Positions 1-8,221 of a DNA stretch of 64,000 nucleotides are shown here, piece after piece. The notes below the pieces were generated by a model that searched no databases, was not told the DNA's origin, and saw only the letters and a program-made list of their open reading frames with translations. This stretch comes from Spongiactinospora rosea. GTDB lineage: Bacteria; Actinomycetota; Actinomycetes; Streptosporangiales; Streptosporangiaceae. Each line of letters starts with the position of its first letter. The stretch's first letter is position 1. A program made the position numbers and the translations under genes. The DNA lies in assembly GCF_003315795.1 (NCBI RefSeq), contig NZ_QMEY01000006.1, positions 186,001 through 250,000 on the forward strand, written 5' to 3'.

Positions 1-1
1 C

Positions 2-2404
2 GAGCACCCCGCGCTCGCCGCCCAGTATCGCGGCAGACACCCCGACGGCTCCGTGGATCACAATTACAACTGGTTCGACACCTACCGGGGCTGCCTCGAT
101 CCCGCCCCCTGCGACCCCACCGCGCACGGCACCCACGTGACCGGCATCATGGCCGGTGCGAACGGCATCGGCGTCGCTCCCGGCGTCAGGTGGATCTCGG
201 CCAAGGGCTGTGATCCCAACTGCCCGGCGGACAAGCTCATCCGGGCGGGGCAGTGGCTGGTCGCGCCCACCGACCTGAACGGCCAGAACCCCCGGCCCGA
301 CCTCGCCCCCGACATCGTCAACAACTCCTGGCGCCTGAACAGGTTCGACGATTGGTACAAGGGCGTCACCAGCGCGTGGGCCGCCGCTGGGATCTTCGCG
401 ACGTTCGGCAGCGGCAACGACGGCGCGGTGTGCGGCAACACGGCGACTCCCCCGGGGTACGTGGACACCTACAGCGCCGGCGCCTTCGACGTGAACGGCG
501 TGATCGCCGGCTTCTCCAGTAGGGGCCCGGGCGAGAACGGTGAGATCAAGCCGAACATCGCCGCCCCCGGGGTCGACGTCCGGTCATCGGTGCCCAACGG
601 CGAGTACCGCAGTGAGGAGGGCACTTCGCAGGCATCCCCGCATGTGGCGGGCACGGTGGCACTGCTCTGGTCGGCGGCGCCCTCGCTGCGCGGCGACATC
701 GCCGCCACCCGGGCGCTGCTGGACGGCGGTGCGATCGACACGGCCGATCTGAGCTGCGGCGGGACCGCCGCGGACAACAACGTCTACGGTGAGGGCCGCC
801 TGGACGCCTACGCCGCGGTCCAGGCGGCTCCGGACGACCCGCTCGGCACGCTGAGCGGCACCGTGACCTCGAACGGCTCGCCCGTGTCCGGGGCGGAGGT
901 GACGGTCACCGGGCCGCTCCGCCGTACGGCCGCCAGCGGCGCGGACGGCGCCTACAGCATGCCGCGCCTGCCTCCGGGCAACTACCAGGTGGCCGTGACC
1001 AGGTTCGGCTACCAGAGCGCGACATCGACCGTGACCATCACCGACGGCCAGACCACGACGGCGAACCTGACACCGGTCCGGCTGCCGCACGCGACGATCA
1101 CCGGGACCGTCACCGCGGGTGGCACCCCGGAGAAGGACGCGACGATCACATCGCCCGGGACGCCGGTCAAGACCGTCACCGACGCCACCGGCCACTACTC
1201 GATCGAGGTGCCGCACGGCTCCCACACGCTGAAGATCGCCGGTGCGTCGAACTGCGTCAACGCGGGCACCACGCAGATCACCGTGACCGGGAACATGACC
1301 AAGAACATCGACCTGACCAGGCGTACCGACGACTTCGGCCACACCTGCGCGGTCGGCACCGAGCCGTACGTCGCGGGTACCACGAAGATCACCATCCCGA
1401 TCGGGGAGGGAGCGAAGCTGGCGCTGCCGTTCCCGGTGCCGCTCTACGGCACGACCTACTCCGACATCTGGGTGTCCGAAGATGGGTTCGTCTCCTTCGT
1501 TCCCTCCTTCAACTCCGTGGACAACGGCCCCCTGCCGGATATAGACAACGACTTGGCCGTCTACGCCTTCTGGGATGAGCTGTTCATAGACGACCAATCC
1601 GGTGTCTACACCAGCACAGTGGGCACCGCTCCCCACCGATCCTTCGTGATCGAATGGCGGAACGTCGCCTTCACCCAGCCTGCGAACGAGCTGCGCAGCT
1701 CCATCTCGGCGCTGCTCGGCGAGGACGGCACGATCAGCTATCGCTACAAGGACATCGGCCCGGCGGTCGAACAGGGCAGCAGCGCCACCATCGGCATCGA
1801 GAACGCCGACGGCACCGACGCCCTCCAGTACTCCTTCGACACCCCCTCCATCCGCGACGGGCAGAGCCTGACCTTCACCGCGAAGGACTTCGGCGTGGTA
1901 CGCGGAAAGGTCACCGACGCCAACGACGGCCAGCCCCTCGCGGGCGCGACCGTCGAATTCCCACACGTGGCCACCTTCACCACCGCCGCCGACGGCACCT
2001 ACGGCGGCCAGGTCAGGGCGGGCAACCACCAAGTGAAGGTGTCCAAGCAGACCTACGGCACCCTCACCCAGAACCTCACCGTCCCCGCCACCGACGTCAC
2101 CACCAACGACGCCGCCCTCATCACCGGGAAAGTCACCGCCGCACCCACTTCACTGACCCTGAACGGCACCACCAGCGCCACCATCACGCTCACCAACAGC
2201 GGCACCGCACCCACCCCCTATGAGGTGACCACCGAGGACGCCTGGCTCAGCGTCTCCCCCGCCACCGGCGGACTCCTCCAAAACCAATCGGCCACCATCA
2301 CCGTCACCGCCGCATCCCCAGGACCCCACACCGGAAAACTCCTCGTCCACTCAGCCAGCGGACGGCAACCGACCATCGAGATCCCCGTCACCGTGACCCC
2401 GTAG
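2..2404 (+). CDS. Secreted S8 subtilase, multidomain (5' end missing)
   Basis: The frame is open from base 2, so the signal peptide, any propeptide and the catalytic Asp lie outside the window; 800 residues are visible. A subtilisin-like peptidase domain fills about residues 1-265: the His is in HGTHVTG (about 42), the oxyanion-hole Asn in VNNSW (about 107) and the Ser in GTSQASPHVAG (about 209). The DHNYNWFD stretch resembles bacillopeptidase F-like enzymes. Behind it are carboxypeptidase-regulatory-like beta-sandwich repeats (about 281-345, 363-420 and 632-700), a NIDO-like region with the YGTTYSDIWVSEDGFVSF stretch (about 482-627) and a C-terminal BACON-like domain (about 707-800). It is probably an extracellular protease whose accessory domains bind substrate or surfaces. 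Its last 54 bases overlap the convergent alkB-like gene. Confidence 0.9.
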   Translation, partial: EHPALAAQYRGRHPDGSVDHNYNWFDTYRGCLDPAPCDPTAHGTHVTGIMAGANGIGVAPGVRWISAKGCDPNCPADKLIRAGQWLVAPTDLNGQNPRPDLAPDIVNNSWRLNRFDDWYKGVTSAWAAAGIFATFGSGNDGAVCGNTATPPGYVDTYSAGAFDVNGVIAGFSSRGPGENGEIKPNIAAPGVDVRSSVPNGEYRSEEGTSQASPHVAGTVALLWSAAPSLRGDIAATRALLDGGAIDTADLSCGGTAADNNVYGEGRLDAYAAVQAAPDDPLGTLSGTVTSNGSPVSGAEVTVTGPLRRTAASGADGAYSMPRLPPGNYQVAVTRFGYQSATSTVTITDGQTTTANLTPVRLPHATITGTVTAGGTPEKDATITSPGTPVKTVTDATGHYSIEVPHGSHTLKIAGASNCVNAGTTQITVTGNMTKNIDLTRRTDDFGHTCAVGTEPYVAGTTKITIPIGEGAKLALPFPVPLYGTTYSDIWVSEDGFVSFVPSFNSVDNGPLPDIDNDLAVYAFWDELFIDDQSGVYTSTVGTAPHRSFVIEWRNVAFTQPANELRSSISALLGEDGTISYRYKDIGPAVEQGSSATIGIENADGTDALQYSFDTPSIRDGQSLTFTAKDFGVVRGKVTDANDGQPLAGATVEFPHVATFTTAADGTYGGQVRAGNHQVKVSKQTYGTLTQNLTVPATDVTTNDAALITGKVTAAPTSLTLNGTTSATITLTNSGTAPTPYEVTTEDAWLSVSPATGGLLQNQSATITVTAASPGPHTGKLLVHSASGRQPTIEIPVTVTP

Positions 2405-3040
2405 CGGATCGGCCAGGCCGGTCACCCGCATCGTGATGTTCAACCGGCCACCGGCCAGCCCGGTGGCCGGGTCGGCGGTGCCCGGGTGGACCTTGGGGAC
2501 GCCGTGATAGGCGTACCTGGACGGGCCGCCGAACACGAACAGGTCGCCCGAGGCCAGGAGGAGGTCGTTGTAGGGCCTGCTCCTGTTCTCGGTGTTGCCG
2601 AAGCGGAAGGTGCAGGTGTCACCGATGCTGAGCGAGACCACCGGGGCGCCGGACTTCTCGTCCTTGTCCTGGTGCATGCCCATCTTGGCGGCGGCGTCGT
2701 AGAAGTTGATCAGGGCGGTGTCCGGTGTGTAGCCGCCGTGGTCCCCGTAGGCGGCGGCCAGCGCGCGGCGGCCGAGGTCCACCATCCAGCGGGGGAACTC
2801 CGCCACCCGGGCGCCGTTCACGTCGCCCGCGGTGCGGGTGTACCGGTACGGCCGCCAGTGCCAGCCGACGCACACCGTCTGCACCGACATGACACCGCCC
2901 CGGGGCAGCACGGTGTGGCGCATCGGCACCGGTCCGGTCGCCCAGGCCCGGCACGCCGTCACGAGGTCGCGCTGCTCGCCGAGGGACAGCCAGCCGGGGA
3001 CGTGGACCGCGCCGGGCGCGATCTGCCTGGGCGAACTCAT
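2351..3040 (-). CDS. AlkB-like 2-oxoglutarate/Fe(II) dioxygenase
   Basis: This 229-residue protein belongs to the AlkB family, whose members oxidatively remove alkyl groups such as 1-methyladenine and 3-methylcytosine from nucleic acids using Fe(II), O2 and 2-oxoglutarate. The visible core is complete: the iron ligands HxD (His about 123, Asp about 125, in GMHQDKDE) and a distal His (about 179, in YAYHGVP), then the RLNITMR motif whose two Arg bind 2-oxoglutarate and substrate. NxFYD precedes the HxD as in the family. ATG 3040 overlaps the TGA of the upstream gene (TGATG); GTG 3043 is an alternative start. It is the last gene of an alkylation-repair operon and converges on the subtilase with a 54-base overlap. 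Confidence 0.9.
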   Translation of the reverse strand: MSSPRQIAPGAVHVPGWLSLGEQRDLVTACRAWATGPVPMRHTVLPRGGVMSVQTVCVGWHWRPYRYTRTAGDVNGARVAEFPRWMVDLGRRALAAAYGDHGGYTPDTALINFYDAAAKMGMHQDKDEKSGAPVVSLSIGDTCTFRFGNTENRSRPYNDLLLASGDLFVFGGPSRYAYHGVPKVHPGTADPATGLAGGRLNITMRVTGLADPLRGHGDGDLDGRLPSAG

Positions 3041-3549
3041 CACGACCGCCTCTCCCGCACGGTGACCAGGTTACGGCCGGCCTCCCAGACCTCGCCGCCG
3101 GCGGTCGCGCCGCGCAGGCCAAGCAGGGTCCCGGGTCCGGCCGCCGCCACGCCGCGCGCGGCGGAGGCGAACCCGAAGGTCCGTTCCGGCCGCCAGGCGG
3201 TGCTGTGCCGCAGGCGGCGGCTCATCTGCGCCCAGCCGGGCGCGCCCGCGGCCACCACCCACGCGTCGGGATCGCCCGCGACCATGCGCCGGGCCTGACG
3301 CAGCCACGAGGCCGCCTCCTCCGGCCAGTCCACCACCGCCAGCACGTGCAGGCCCATACCGGTCCAGGCGTCGGCGAACGCCCCGGCCGCGGCCACCGAG
3401 GCGGGGTCGCGTCCGTGCCCCACCGTGACCGCCTCGATCCGGGGCCGCTGCACGCGCAGCAGATCAAGGAGCGCGGCCAGTTCGGCCGCGGTGTGCGGGG
3501 CCGGCCGTACCGCACGGGCCACGGGGATCAGTGGCGACCGCGGTCTCAT
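3040..3549 (-). CDS. Uncharacterised protein of the alkylation-repair operon
   Basis: I do not recognise a function for this 169-residue protein. ATG 3549 is preceded by GGGGAG at 6-7 bases and is preferred to upstream starts, although it overlaps the 3' end of the Ada-domain gene by 86 bases. The sequence has no signal peptide or membrane segment. It alternates hydrophobic strands with helices ([45 protein letters not shown]), which suggests a small alpha/beta fold, possibly a fragment of a periplasmic-binding-type fold. Its stop overlaps the alkB-like start, so the two are translationally coupled. Context suggests a role tied to alkyl-damage response, but no catalytic motif is visible. Confidence 0.7.
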   Translation of the reverse strand: MRPRSPLIPVARAVRPAPHTAAELAALLDLLRVQRPRIEAVTVGHGRDPASVAAAGAFADAWTGMGLHVLAVVDWPEEAASWLRQARRMVAGDPDAWVVAAGAPGWAQMSRRLRHSTAWRPERTFGFASAARGVAAAGPGTLLGLRGATAGGEVWEAGRNLVTVRERRS

Positions 3550-3796
3550 CCCGGCTCCCCATGAAGGCACGGTAGCGGGCGGGCAGGCACACCGCGCACG
3601 GCCGGTACCCGGCCGAGAGCGCGGTCGCCTCGTCGGCGAAGAAGACCCGCTGCCCGATGTACCCGCCCCGCGCGATGGCCCGCAACGCCGACGGGCAGTC
3701 CAGCCTCCCGTACAACCGCCCGCGCCGATACCCGCCCAACGTCCCCGGAGTCCGGCTCAGGTAGGGCCGCCCGTCCGCACCGATCAACGTGTACAT
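3464..3796 (-). CDS. Ada-type metal-binding domain protein
   Basis: This 110-residue protein resembles the N-terminal zinc domain of Ada, which in E. coli takes methyl groups from phosphotriesters on a Cys ligand. The segment from [12 protein letters not shown] to [11 protein letters not shown] aligns with the Ada C-x3-C ... C-x2-C layout, but only three of the four Cys are present: the position of Ada Cys38, the methyl acceptor, is Gly in YGRLDC. The domain may therefore bind metal or DNA without accepting methyl groups. The start is ATG 3796, beginning [12 protein letters not shown]. There is no AraC or methyltransferase domain; those activities are separate here, with ogt upstream. The weakly conserved last 25 residues run into the next gene. 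Confidence 0.82.
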   Translation of the reverse strand: MYTLIGADGRPYLSRTPGTLGGYRRGRLYGRLDCPSALRAIARGGYIGQRVFFADEATALSAGYRPCAVCLPARYRAFMGSRDETAVATDPRGPCGTAGPAHRGRTGRAP

Positions 3797-4040
3797 CGTC
3801 TCGCCTCGTGAAACACCGGCCCGAACGCACGCCGCGCCCCGGCACACCCGCCCGCCGCCCCGGGCGGCCGGGCGGCCGTCCGCGTCGATCAGCGTGACCC
3901 TCGGGCCGCGTCGTGGAATACCGGGCCGGGCCGGCCGAGCTCCCGTCGGGGACCGCCCGCGGTCCCAGGAAACCAGGCGGTCGTCGATGCCGATCCGCGG
4001 GCGTGTCAGGACGCGTCATGGAACACCAGGCCGAGGGTGC
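3766..4040. repeat. Three-copy decayed tandem repeat, ~105-bp period
   Basis: Similar blocks begin near 3766, 3871 and 3977. Each has a GGCxGxCCGTCCG-like segment followed about 35 bases later by CGTCGTGGAA(T/C)ACC-like DNA. On the minus strand the last block encodes the C terminus GLVFHDAS of the 2OG oxygenase; the other two also read GPVFHDA and GPVFHEA in one frame each. The array thus looks like duplicated and decayed 3' ends of that gene, running into the start of the Ada-domain gene. Confidence 0.6.
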
Positions 4041-4728
4041 GTCGCAGGCCGGTGCGTACCGTGCTGACGCCGTGCCGGACCGGGGCGGCCGACCAGCCGC
4101 GGGCCGAGGGCACCGGGCGGTCGCGGGTGGTGAAGACCAGGCCGTGGCCGCGGGGTAGCAGGGTCACCGTGCCGCGGGACTGGGCCCGGGGTCGTTGCTC
4201 GACCATCAGGAACTCCCCGCCGGTATAGTCGCCGCCGGGCTCGTCCAGGCCGACCACGACCTGCATCGGGAAGACCAGGTCCCCGTACAGGTCGCGGTGC
4301 AGCGCGTTCCAGTCGCCCGCGCGGTAGCGCAGCAGGATCTGGGTGGACTTGGTCTGCCCGGCGCGGTGGCACATGTCCAGCCACTCGTCCAGGGTGTCCG
4401 GCCAGGGCGCGGGCCTGCCGAGCCGCGCGGCCCAGTCCCGGGCGATGGGCAGCAGCCGCGGGTAGAGCGCCTGCCGCAGTTCCTCGATCGGGGCCGGGAA
4501 CGGGCGGTTGAAGTAGCGGTACTGACCGCGGCCGAACCGCAGCCGTTCCATGTCGATCGTGGACCGGAACAGCGCGGGCTCGTCGTAGAGCGCGGCTATG
4601 TCGCGGCACTCGGCCGCGGTCAGCAGCGGGCCGGTGAGCGCGCAGCCGTGCGCGTTCATCTCCCCGGCCAGCGCGTCCTGGCCGATCGCCGCGACGCGCT
4701 CATCCGGCCGGGTCTGTGTCGACGTCAT
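4006..4728 (-). CDS. 2OG-Fe(II) oxygenase, prolyl-hydroxylase-like
   Basis: This 240-residue cytosolic protein has a double-stranded beta-helix oxygenase core: iron ligands His144 and Asp146 in NALHRDLYGD, distal His219 in PVRHGVSTV and the 2-oxoglutarate-binding Arg just after (RTGLRR). It resembles the conserved bacterial oxygenase family once called DUF2086. Its substrate is not known; hydroxylation or demethylation of nucleobase or protein are both possible. It lies 36 bases after ogt and upstream of the Ada-domain and alkB-like genes, so a damage-repair role is plausible by context only. Its last codons are the source unit of the degenerate repeat found downstream. Confidence 0.87.
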   Translation of the reverse strand: MTSTQTRPDERVAAIGQDALAGEMNAHGCALTGPLLTAAECRDIAALYDEPALFRSTIDMERLRFGRGQYRYFNRPFPAPIEELRQALYPRLLPIARDWAARLGRPAPWPDTLDEWLDMCHRAGQTKSTQILLRYRAGDWNALHRDLYGDLVFPMQVVVGLDEPGGDYTGGEFLMVEQRPRAQSRGTVTLLPRGHGLVFTTRDRPVPSARGWSAAPVRHGVSTVRTGLRRTLGLVFHDAS

Positions 4729-4764
4729 CGTGATCGTCCTTTTCTCTCCTCGGGTGCGGGCCGG

Positions 4765-5256
4765 TCACACGGGCAGCGTCTGCTGCGCGGCCTCGTGGTC
4801 CAGCAGGTACCGCTTGCGCTCGACGCCGCCCGCGTACCCGGTCAGCGCGCCGTCCGCGCCGACCACGCGGTGGCAGGGGCGCACGATCAGCAGCGGGTTG
4901 GCGCCGACGGCGGCGGCCACCGCCCGGACGCGGTCGCGCGGCGCGCCGGCCCGCTCGGTGAGCGTGCCGTAGGTGATGGTCTCGCCGTACGGGATGGCTT
5001 CGAGCGCGGCCCACACCCGTTGCTGGAACGCCGTCCCGCCCACCGTCACGTGGTCGAGGTCGAAGCCGGTGCGCTCACCCGCGAAGTACTCCGCGAACCG
5101 CCGCCGGACCTCCGCGAACGCCTCGTCGTCGCGCCGCCCCTGCGGCCGTACGCCCGCCTGATCGGAAAACCCCACGCTCACCAGGGCGACGGCGGGCCGC
5201 TCCGCCACCACCAGCAGTTCGCCGAGCGGGCCGGCGATCGTCGTGTGGATCCTCAT
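4765..5256 (-). CDS. ogt: Methylated-DNA-protein-cysteine methyltransferase
   Basis: This 163-residue protein transfers alkyl groups from O6-alkylguanine or O4-alkylthymine to its own cysteine in a single suicidal turnover. The hallmark IVRPCHRVVG contains the acceptor Cys128. The helix-turn-helix region (FQQRVWAALEAIPYGETITYGTL) and the C-terminal KRYLLDHE stretch are canonical, and the length matches Ogt/AGT proteins. The start ATG 5256 follows a strong GGAAGGAGG. It heads the alkylation operon ogt, 2OG oxygenase, Ada-domain, unknown, alkB-like. It starts 66 bases downstream of the XRE-cupin gene on the same strand, so some read-through from that gene is possible. Confidence 0.95.
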   Translation of the reverse strand: MRIHTTIAGPLGELLVVAERPAVALVSVGFSDQAGVRPQGRRDDEAFAEVRRRFAEYFAGERTGFDLDHVTVGGTAFQQRVWAALEAIPYGETITYGTLTERAGAPRDRVRAVAAAVGANPLLIVRPCHRVVGADGALTGYAGGVERKRYLLDHEAAQQTLPV

Positions 5257-5322
5257 GTCCGCCCCTCCTTCCGTTGGCGTCTCTCCCTGTTCAACACCAT
5301 CGGGCGGGGAAAACCTCGGCGG

Positions 5323-5919
5323 TTATCGGACCTCTCGCTCGGTGCGGGGCCTGGCGCGCATGTGCATGCGTTCGCCCTGGCGGCCGAACAGGTTGAGGAC
5401 CTCCACGGGGGTGTCGCCCGCCGGGCCGAACCAGTGCGGCAGGCGGGTGTCGAACTCGGCGGCCTCGCCCGGTCCCATGATCAGGTCGTGGTCGGCCACG
5501 ATGAGCCGGACGCGTCCGGACAGGACGTACATCCACTCGTACCCTTCGTGCGTGACCGGCTGCGGCTCGTTCTGCGTGGCCGGGATGATCGACTTCCACG
5601 CCTGTAGCGGGCCCGGCTGGGTGGTCAGCGGGAGCACGGTACGCCCGTTGCGTACGACGGGCTTGGCGCGGATGCGCGGGTCGCCGACCTCCGGCGCGCC
5701 GACCAGTTCGTCCAGCGGCACCTGGTGCGCCTGCGCGATCGGCAGCAGCAGTTCCAGGCTGGGACGGCGCTGCCCGGACTCCAGCCGCGAAAGGGTGCTC
5801 TTGGAGATGCCGGTGGCATCGGCGAGTGCGGACAGGGTCACCCCGCGCCGGGTGCGGATGTGCCTGAGCCGGTTGCCGACCTGGGCCAGCGTGGTGTCGA
5901 TCGAGGATCGCTGCTCCAT
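5323..5919 (-). CDS. XRE-family regulator with C-terminal cupin
   Basis: This 198-residue DNA-binding protein has an N-terminal lambda-repressor-like helix-turn-helix at about residues 14-68 (LSALADATGISKSTLSRLESGQRRP) and a small cupin beta-barrel at about 110-185 (HEGYEWMYVLSGRVRL, PGEAAEFDTRLPHWF). In this family the cupin senses a small ligand and the HTH represses or activates a neighbouring gene. It is transcribed divergently from the flavoprotein/MFS pair, with a near-perfect palindrome in the gap, so it most likely controls that pair and itself. The ligand cannot be read from the sequence. Confidence 0.92.
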   Translation of the reverse strand: MEQRSSIDTTLAQVGNRLRHIRTRRGVTLSALADATGISKSTLSRLESGQRRPSLELLLPIAQAHQVPLDELVGAPEVGDPRIRAKPVVRNGRTVLPLTTQPGPLQAWKSIIPATQNEPQPVTHEGYEWMYVLSGRVRLIVADHDLIMGPGEAAEFDTRLPHWFGPAGDTPVEVLNLFGRQGERMHMRARPRTEREVR

Positions 5920-5950
5920 GGGTCCATTTCAGCCCCGCCGTCCCAGAAAC

Positions 5951-5966
5951 GGCAACAAAAGTTGTC
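5951..5966. promoter_or_regulatory. Palindromic operator candidate
   Basis: GGCAACAAAAGTTGTC is an inverted repeat with five of six arm bases matching around a central AAAA. It is AT-rich in GC-rich surroundings and sits in the divergent gap between the XRE-cupin gene and the oxidoreductase. It is a natural candidate site for the XRE regulator. Confidence 0.5.
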
Positions 5967-6011
5967 ATTCGACCGGGGCGACCCGCACCATCGGGGCCGG
6001 AGGTGAACGTC

Positions 6012-6983
6012 ATGATCGAGACGATGAACGGCCGGAACACCGGTGCGCGGTACGACGTCGTGGTGGTCGGCGCGGGAGCGGCCGGACTGAGCGCCGCGCT
6101 GCTTTTGGGGCGGGCGCAACGCAGCGTGGCCGTGATCGACGCCGGGGAACCGCGCAACGCCCCCGCCGCGCACATGCACGGCTTCCTGTCCCGCGACGGG
6201 ATGCCCCCGGCCGCCCTGCTGGAGGCGGGCCGGGCCGAGGTCGCCCGGTACGGCGTGCGGCTGCTCCGGGGCCGGGTGGCGGAGATCGAGCCCGGCTTCT
6301 CCGTACGGCTGGAGGGCGGCCCGGTGCTCGGCGCCCGGCGCATCCTGGTCGCCACCGGCCTGCGCGACGAGCTGCCCGGCATCGCCGGGGTGCGCGAACG
6401 CTGGGGCAAGGACGTCCTGCACTGCCCCTACTGCCACGGCCACGAGGTCGCCGGACGGCCGCTGGCCGTACTCGGCACGCACCCGGGGGCGGTCCACCAG
6501 GCGCTGCTGCTGCGGCAGTGGAGCGAGGACGTGGTCTTCCTCCCGCACACGCTCGACCTGGCGGCGGAGGAGCGGGAGCGGCTGGAGGCGTTCGGCCTGC
6601 GCATCGTCGAGGGCGAGATCGAGCGCCTCGTGGTCGAAGGGGACCGGCTGCGCGGCGTCGAACTCGCCGGTGGCCGGGTGCTGCCCCGCGCCGCCGTCTT
6701 CCTCTTCCCGCGCATGGTGCCGCACGACGGGCTGCTGACCGGCCTCGGCTGCGCCATGGACGACAAGGGCTGGGTCATCGCCGACCGCACCGGCCGTACC
6801 GGCATGCCGGGGGTCTGGGCGGCCGGGAACGTCATCGACCCGCGCGCCCAGGTCATCACCGCCGCCGGAATGGGTTCGGCCGCGGCCTTCGCCCTCAACG
6901 CCGACCTGGTCGACGAGGACGTCCGCCGCGCCGTCGAGCGCCACCGCACCTCCTCGCCGCGTACGGCGGGGGCCGGCCGGTGA
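6012..6983 (+). CDS. NAD(P)/FAD-dependent oxidoreductase, TrxB-like
   Basis: This 323-residue flavoprotein is related to thioredoxin reductase. It has an N-terminal FAD-binding GAGAAGLSAALLL, a redox-active CPYC disulfide (about residues 138-141, in LHCPYCHGHEV) and a second ATG-type FAD contact near the C terminus (VWAAGNVIDPRAQVITAAGMGSAAA). The substrate is probably a small disulfide or dithiol rather than thioredoxin, as in holomycin- or gliotoxin-type dithiol oxidases, but no thioredoxin gene is adjacent. GGAGG at 5999-6003 is eight bases from ATG 6012, which is preferred to GTG 6003. The stop overlaps the MFS gene start (GTGA), so the two are coupled and probably respond together to the divergent XRE-cupin regulator. 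Confidence 0.9.
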   Translation: MIETMNGRNTGARYDVVVVGAGAAGLSAALLLGRAQRSVAVIDAGEPRNAPAAHMHGFLSRDGMPPAALLEAGRAEVARYGVRLLRGRVAEIEPGFSVRLEGGPVLGARRILVATGLRDELPGIAGVRERWGKDVLHCPYCHGHEVAGRPLAVLGTHPGAVHQALLLRQWSEDVVFLPHTLDLAAEERERLEAFGLRIVEGEIERLVVEGDRLRGVELAGGRVLPRAAVFLFPRMVPHDGLLTGLGCAMDDKGWVIADRTGRTGMPGVWAAGNVIDPRAQVITAAGMGSAAAFALNADLVDEDVRRAVERHRTSSPRTAGAGR

Positions 6984-8221
6984 GCGCCGAGGCCGTGCAG
7001 GAGCAGGGGCCGAGCGTCCGGGGGAGGTTACCGCCGGCGGTCTACCTGCTGTCCTTCAGCCTGTTCTCGATGGGCAGCGCGGAGTTCCTGCTGGCCGGGG
7101 TGCTGCCTGCGGTCGCGGCGGATCTGCGGATCACGTTGTCCTCCGCGGGGGCGCTGATCTCGGCGTTCGCCGTCGCGGTCGTCGTGGGCGGGCCGCCGCT
7201 GGCCATCGTGACGCTGCGGCTGCCGCGGCGGACGACGCTGGTGGTGACCCAGGTGGTCTTCGCCGCCTGCGTCGCGATCGGCATGGTCACCGACGCCTAC
7301 CCGGTGCTGCTGGTCACCCGCTTCGTGTGCGGGCTCGCCTACGCCGGGTTCTGGGCGGTCGCGGCGGTCACCGCGATCGGCCTGGTCCCGGCCGACCGGG
7401 CCGCCCGCGCCTCCGGGGTCGTCGTCAGCGGGCTCAGCCTGGCGATGATCGCCGGTGGCCCGGCCGGGGCGATGCTCGGGTACTTCACCGGCTGGCGGGG
7501 CGGATTCTGGGCGGTGGCCGCGTTCACCGTCGCCGGGGCCGTTCTGACGCTCGTCGCGCTGCCCGCCACCGGCGGGCACGGCAGGGCGAGCGTGCGCGGC
7601 GAGCTTCGCGTCATGGGCCGCCCCGGCCTGTGGGTGGTCTACGCCGTCACCCTGCTGAGCACCGCCGCGTACATGATCTCCTACAACTACCTGGCGGCGT
7701 TCCTGACCGACATCACCGGTATCCCCGGGATCTGGGTGCCCGTGATCCTGACCCTGTTCGGCGTCGGCGCGTTCGCCGGGCTGTCCATCGGCGGCAGGAT
7801 CGCCGACCGGCTGCCCACCCAGGCCCTCCTGGCGGGGGCGCTCGGGATCGCGGCCTGTTCGGTACTGCTCGCGGTGTCGGCCCGGCACGCGCCGGTCGTC
7901 GTCCCGCTGGTGCTGCTGCTCGGCGTCGCCGGGTTCGTGCTGAACCCGGCGATCTACGGACGCGTGTTCGCCATCGCCGCCGGCGCGCCGACCCTCGCCG
8001 GGGCCACCACCGTGTCGGCCTTCCAGCTCGGCATCAGCCTGGTTCCGGTACTGGCCGCCACCGCGCTCGACGGCGGGGGCGGGCTCGGCGCCATCCCCTG
8101 GGTCGGCGCCGGCCTGGCCGCGCTCACGGCCGGGTTCGTCCTGCTGGACCGGACGATGTCCCGCGCGGGCTCGGCCGGGCTCGGCGCCGGACAGCCGGTC
8201 AGAACAGGTTCAGGCCGATGA
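6980..8221 (+). CDS. MFS transporter, DHA1-type efflux
   Basis: This 413-residue integral membrane protein has about 12 hydrophobic helices. Features of drug/sugar exporters of the AraJ/CmlA type are visible: FSMGSAEFLLAGVLPAVAADL in the first helix region and a conserved RFVCGLAYAGFWAVAAVTAIG stretch in helix 4. GTG 6980 overlaps the TGA of the flavoprotein gene, indicating coupled translation. The pair looks like an oxidoreductase plus exporter for a small redox-active compound; the substrate is unknown. The last 23 bases overlap the convergent nuclease gene. Confidence 0.9.
   Translation: MSAEAVQEQGPSVRGRLPPAVYLLSFSLFSMGSAEFLLAGVLPAVAADLRITLSSAGALISAFAVAVVVGGPPLAIVTLRLPRRTTLVVTQVVFAACVAIGMVTDAYPVLLVTRFVCGLAYAGFWAVAAVTAIGLVPADRAARASGVVVSGLSLAMIAGGPAGAMLGYFTGWRGGFWAVAAFTVAGAVLTLVALPATGGHGRASVRGELRVMGRPGLWVVYAVTLLSTAAYMISYNYLAAFLTDITGIPGIWVPVILTLFGVGAFAGLSIGGRIADRLPTQALLAGALGIAACSVLLAVSARHAPVVVPLVLLLGVAGFVLNPAIYGRVFAIAAGAPTLAGATTVSAFQLGISLVPVLAATALDGGGGLGAIPWVGAGLAALTAGFVLLDRTMSRAGSAGLGAGQPVRTGSGR

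Noticed and set aside
584..2032. Long minus-strand open frame opposite the subtilase
   Set aside because: It is antisense to a gene with clear domains, has no recognisable motif and shows the Arg/Gly/Val-rich composition of GC-rich shadow frames.
5243..6979. Very long frame fused upstream of the MFS gene
   Set aside because: Only the part from GTG 6980 matches a family and overlaps the previous stop; the upstream portion is antisense to the XRE gene and out of frame with the flavoprotein.
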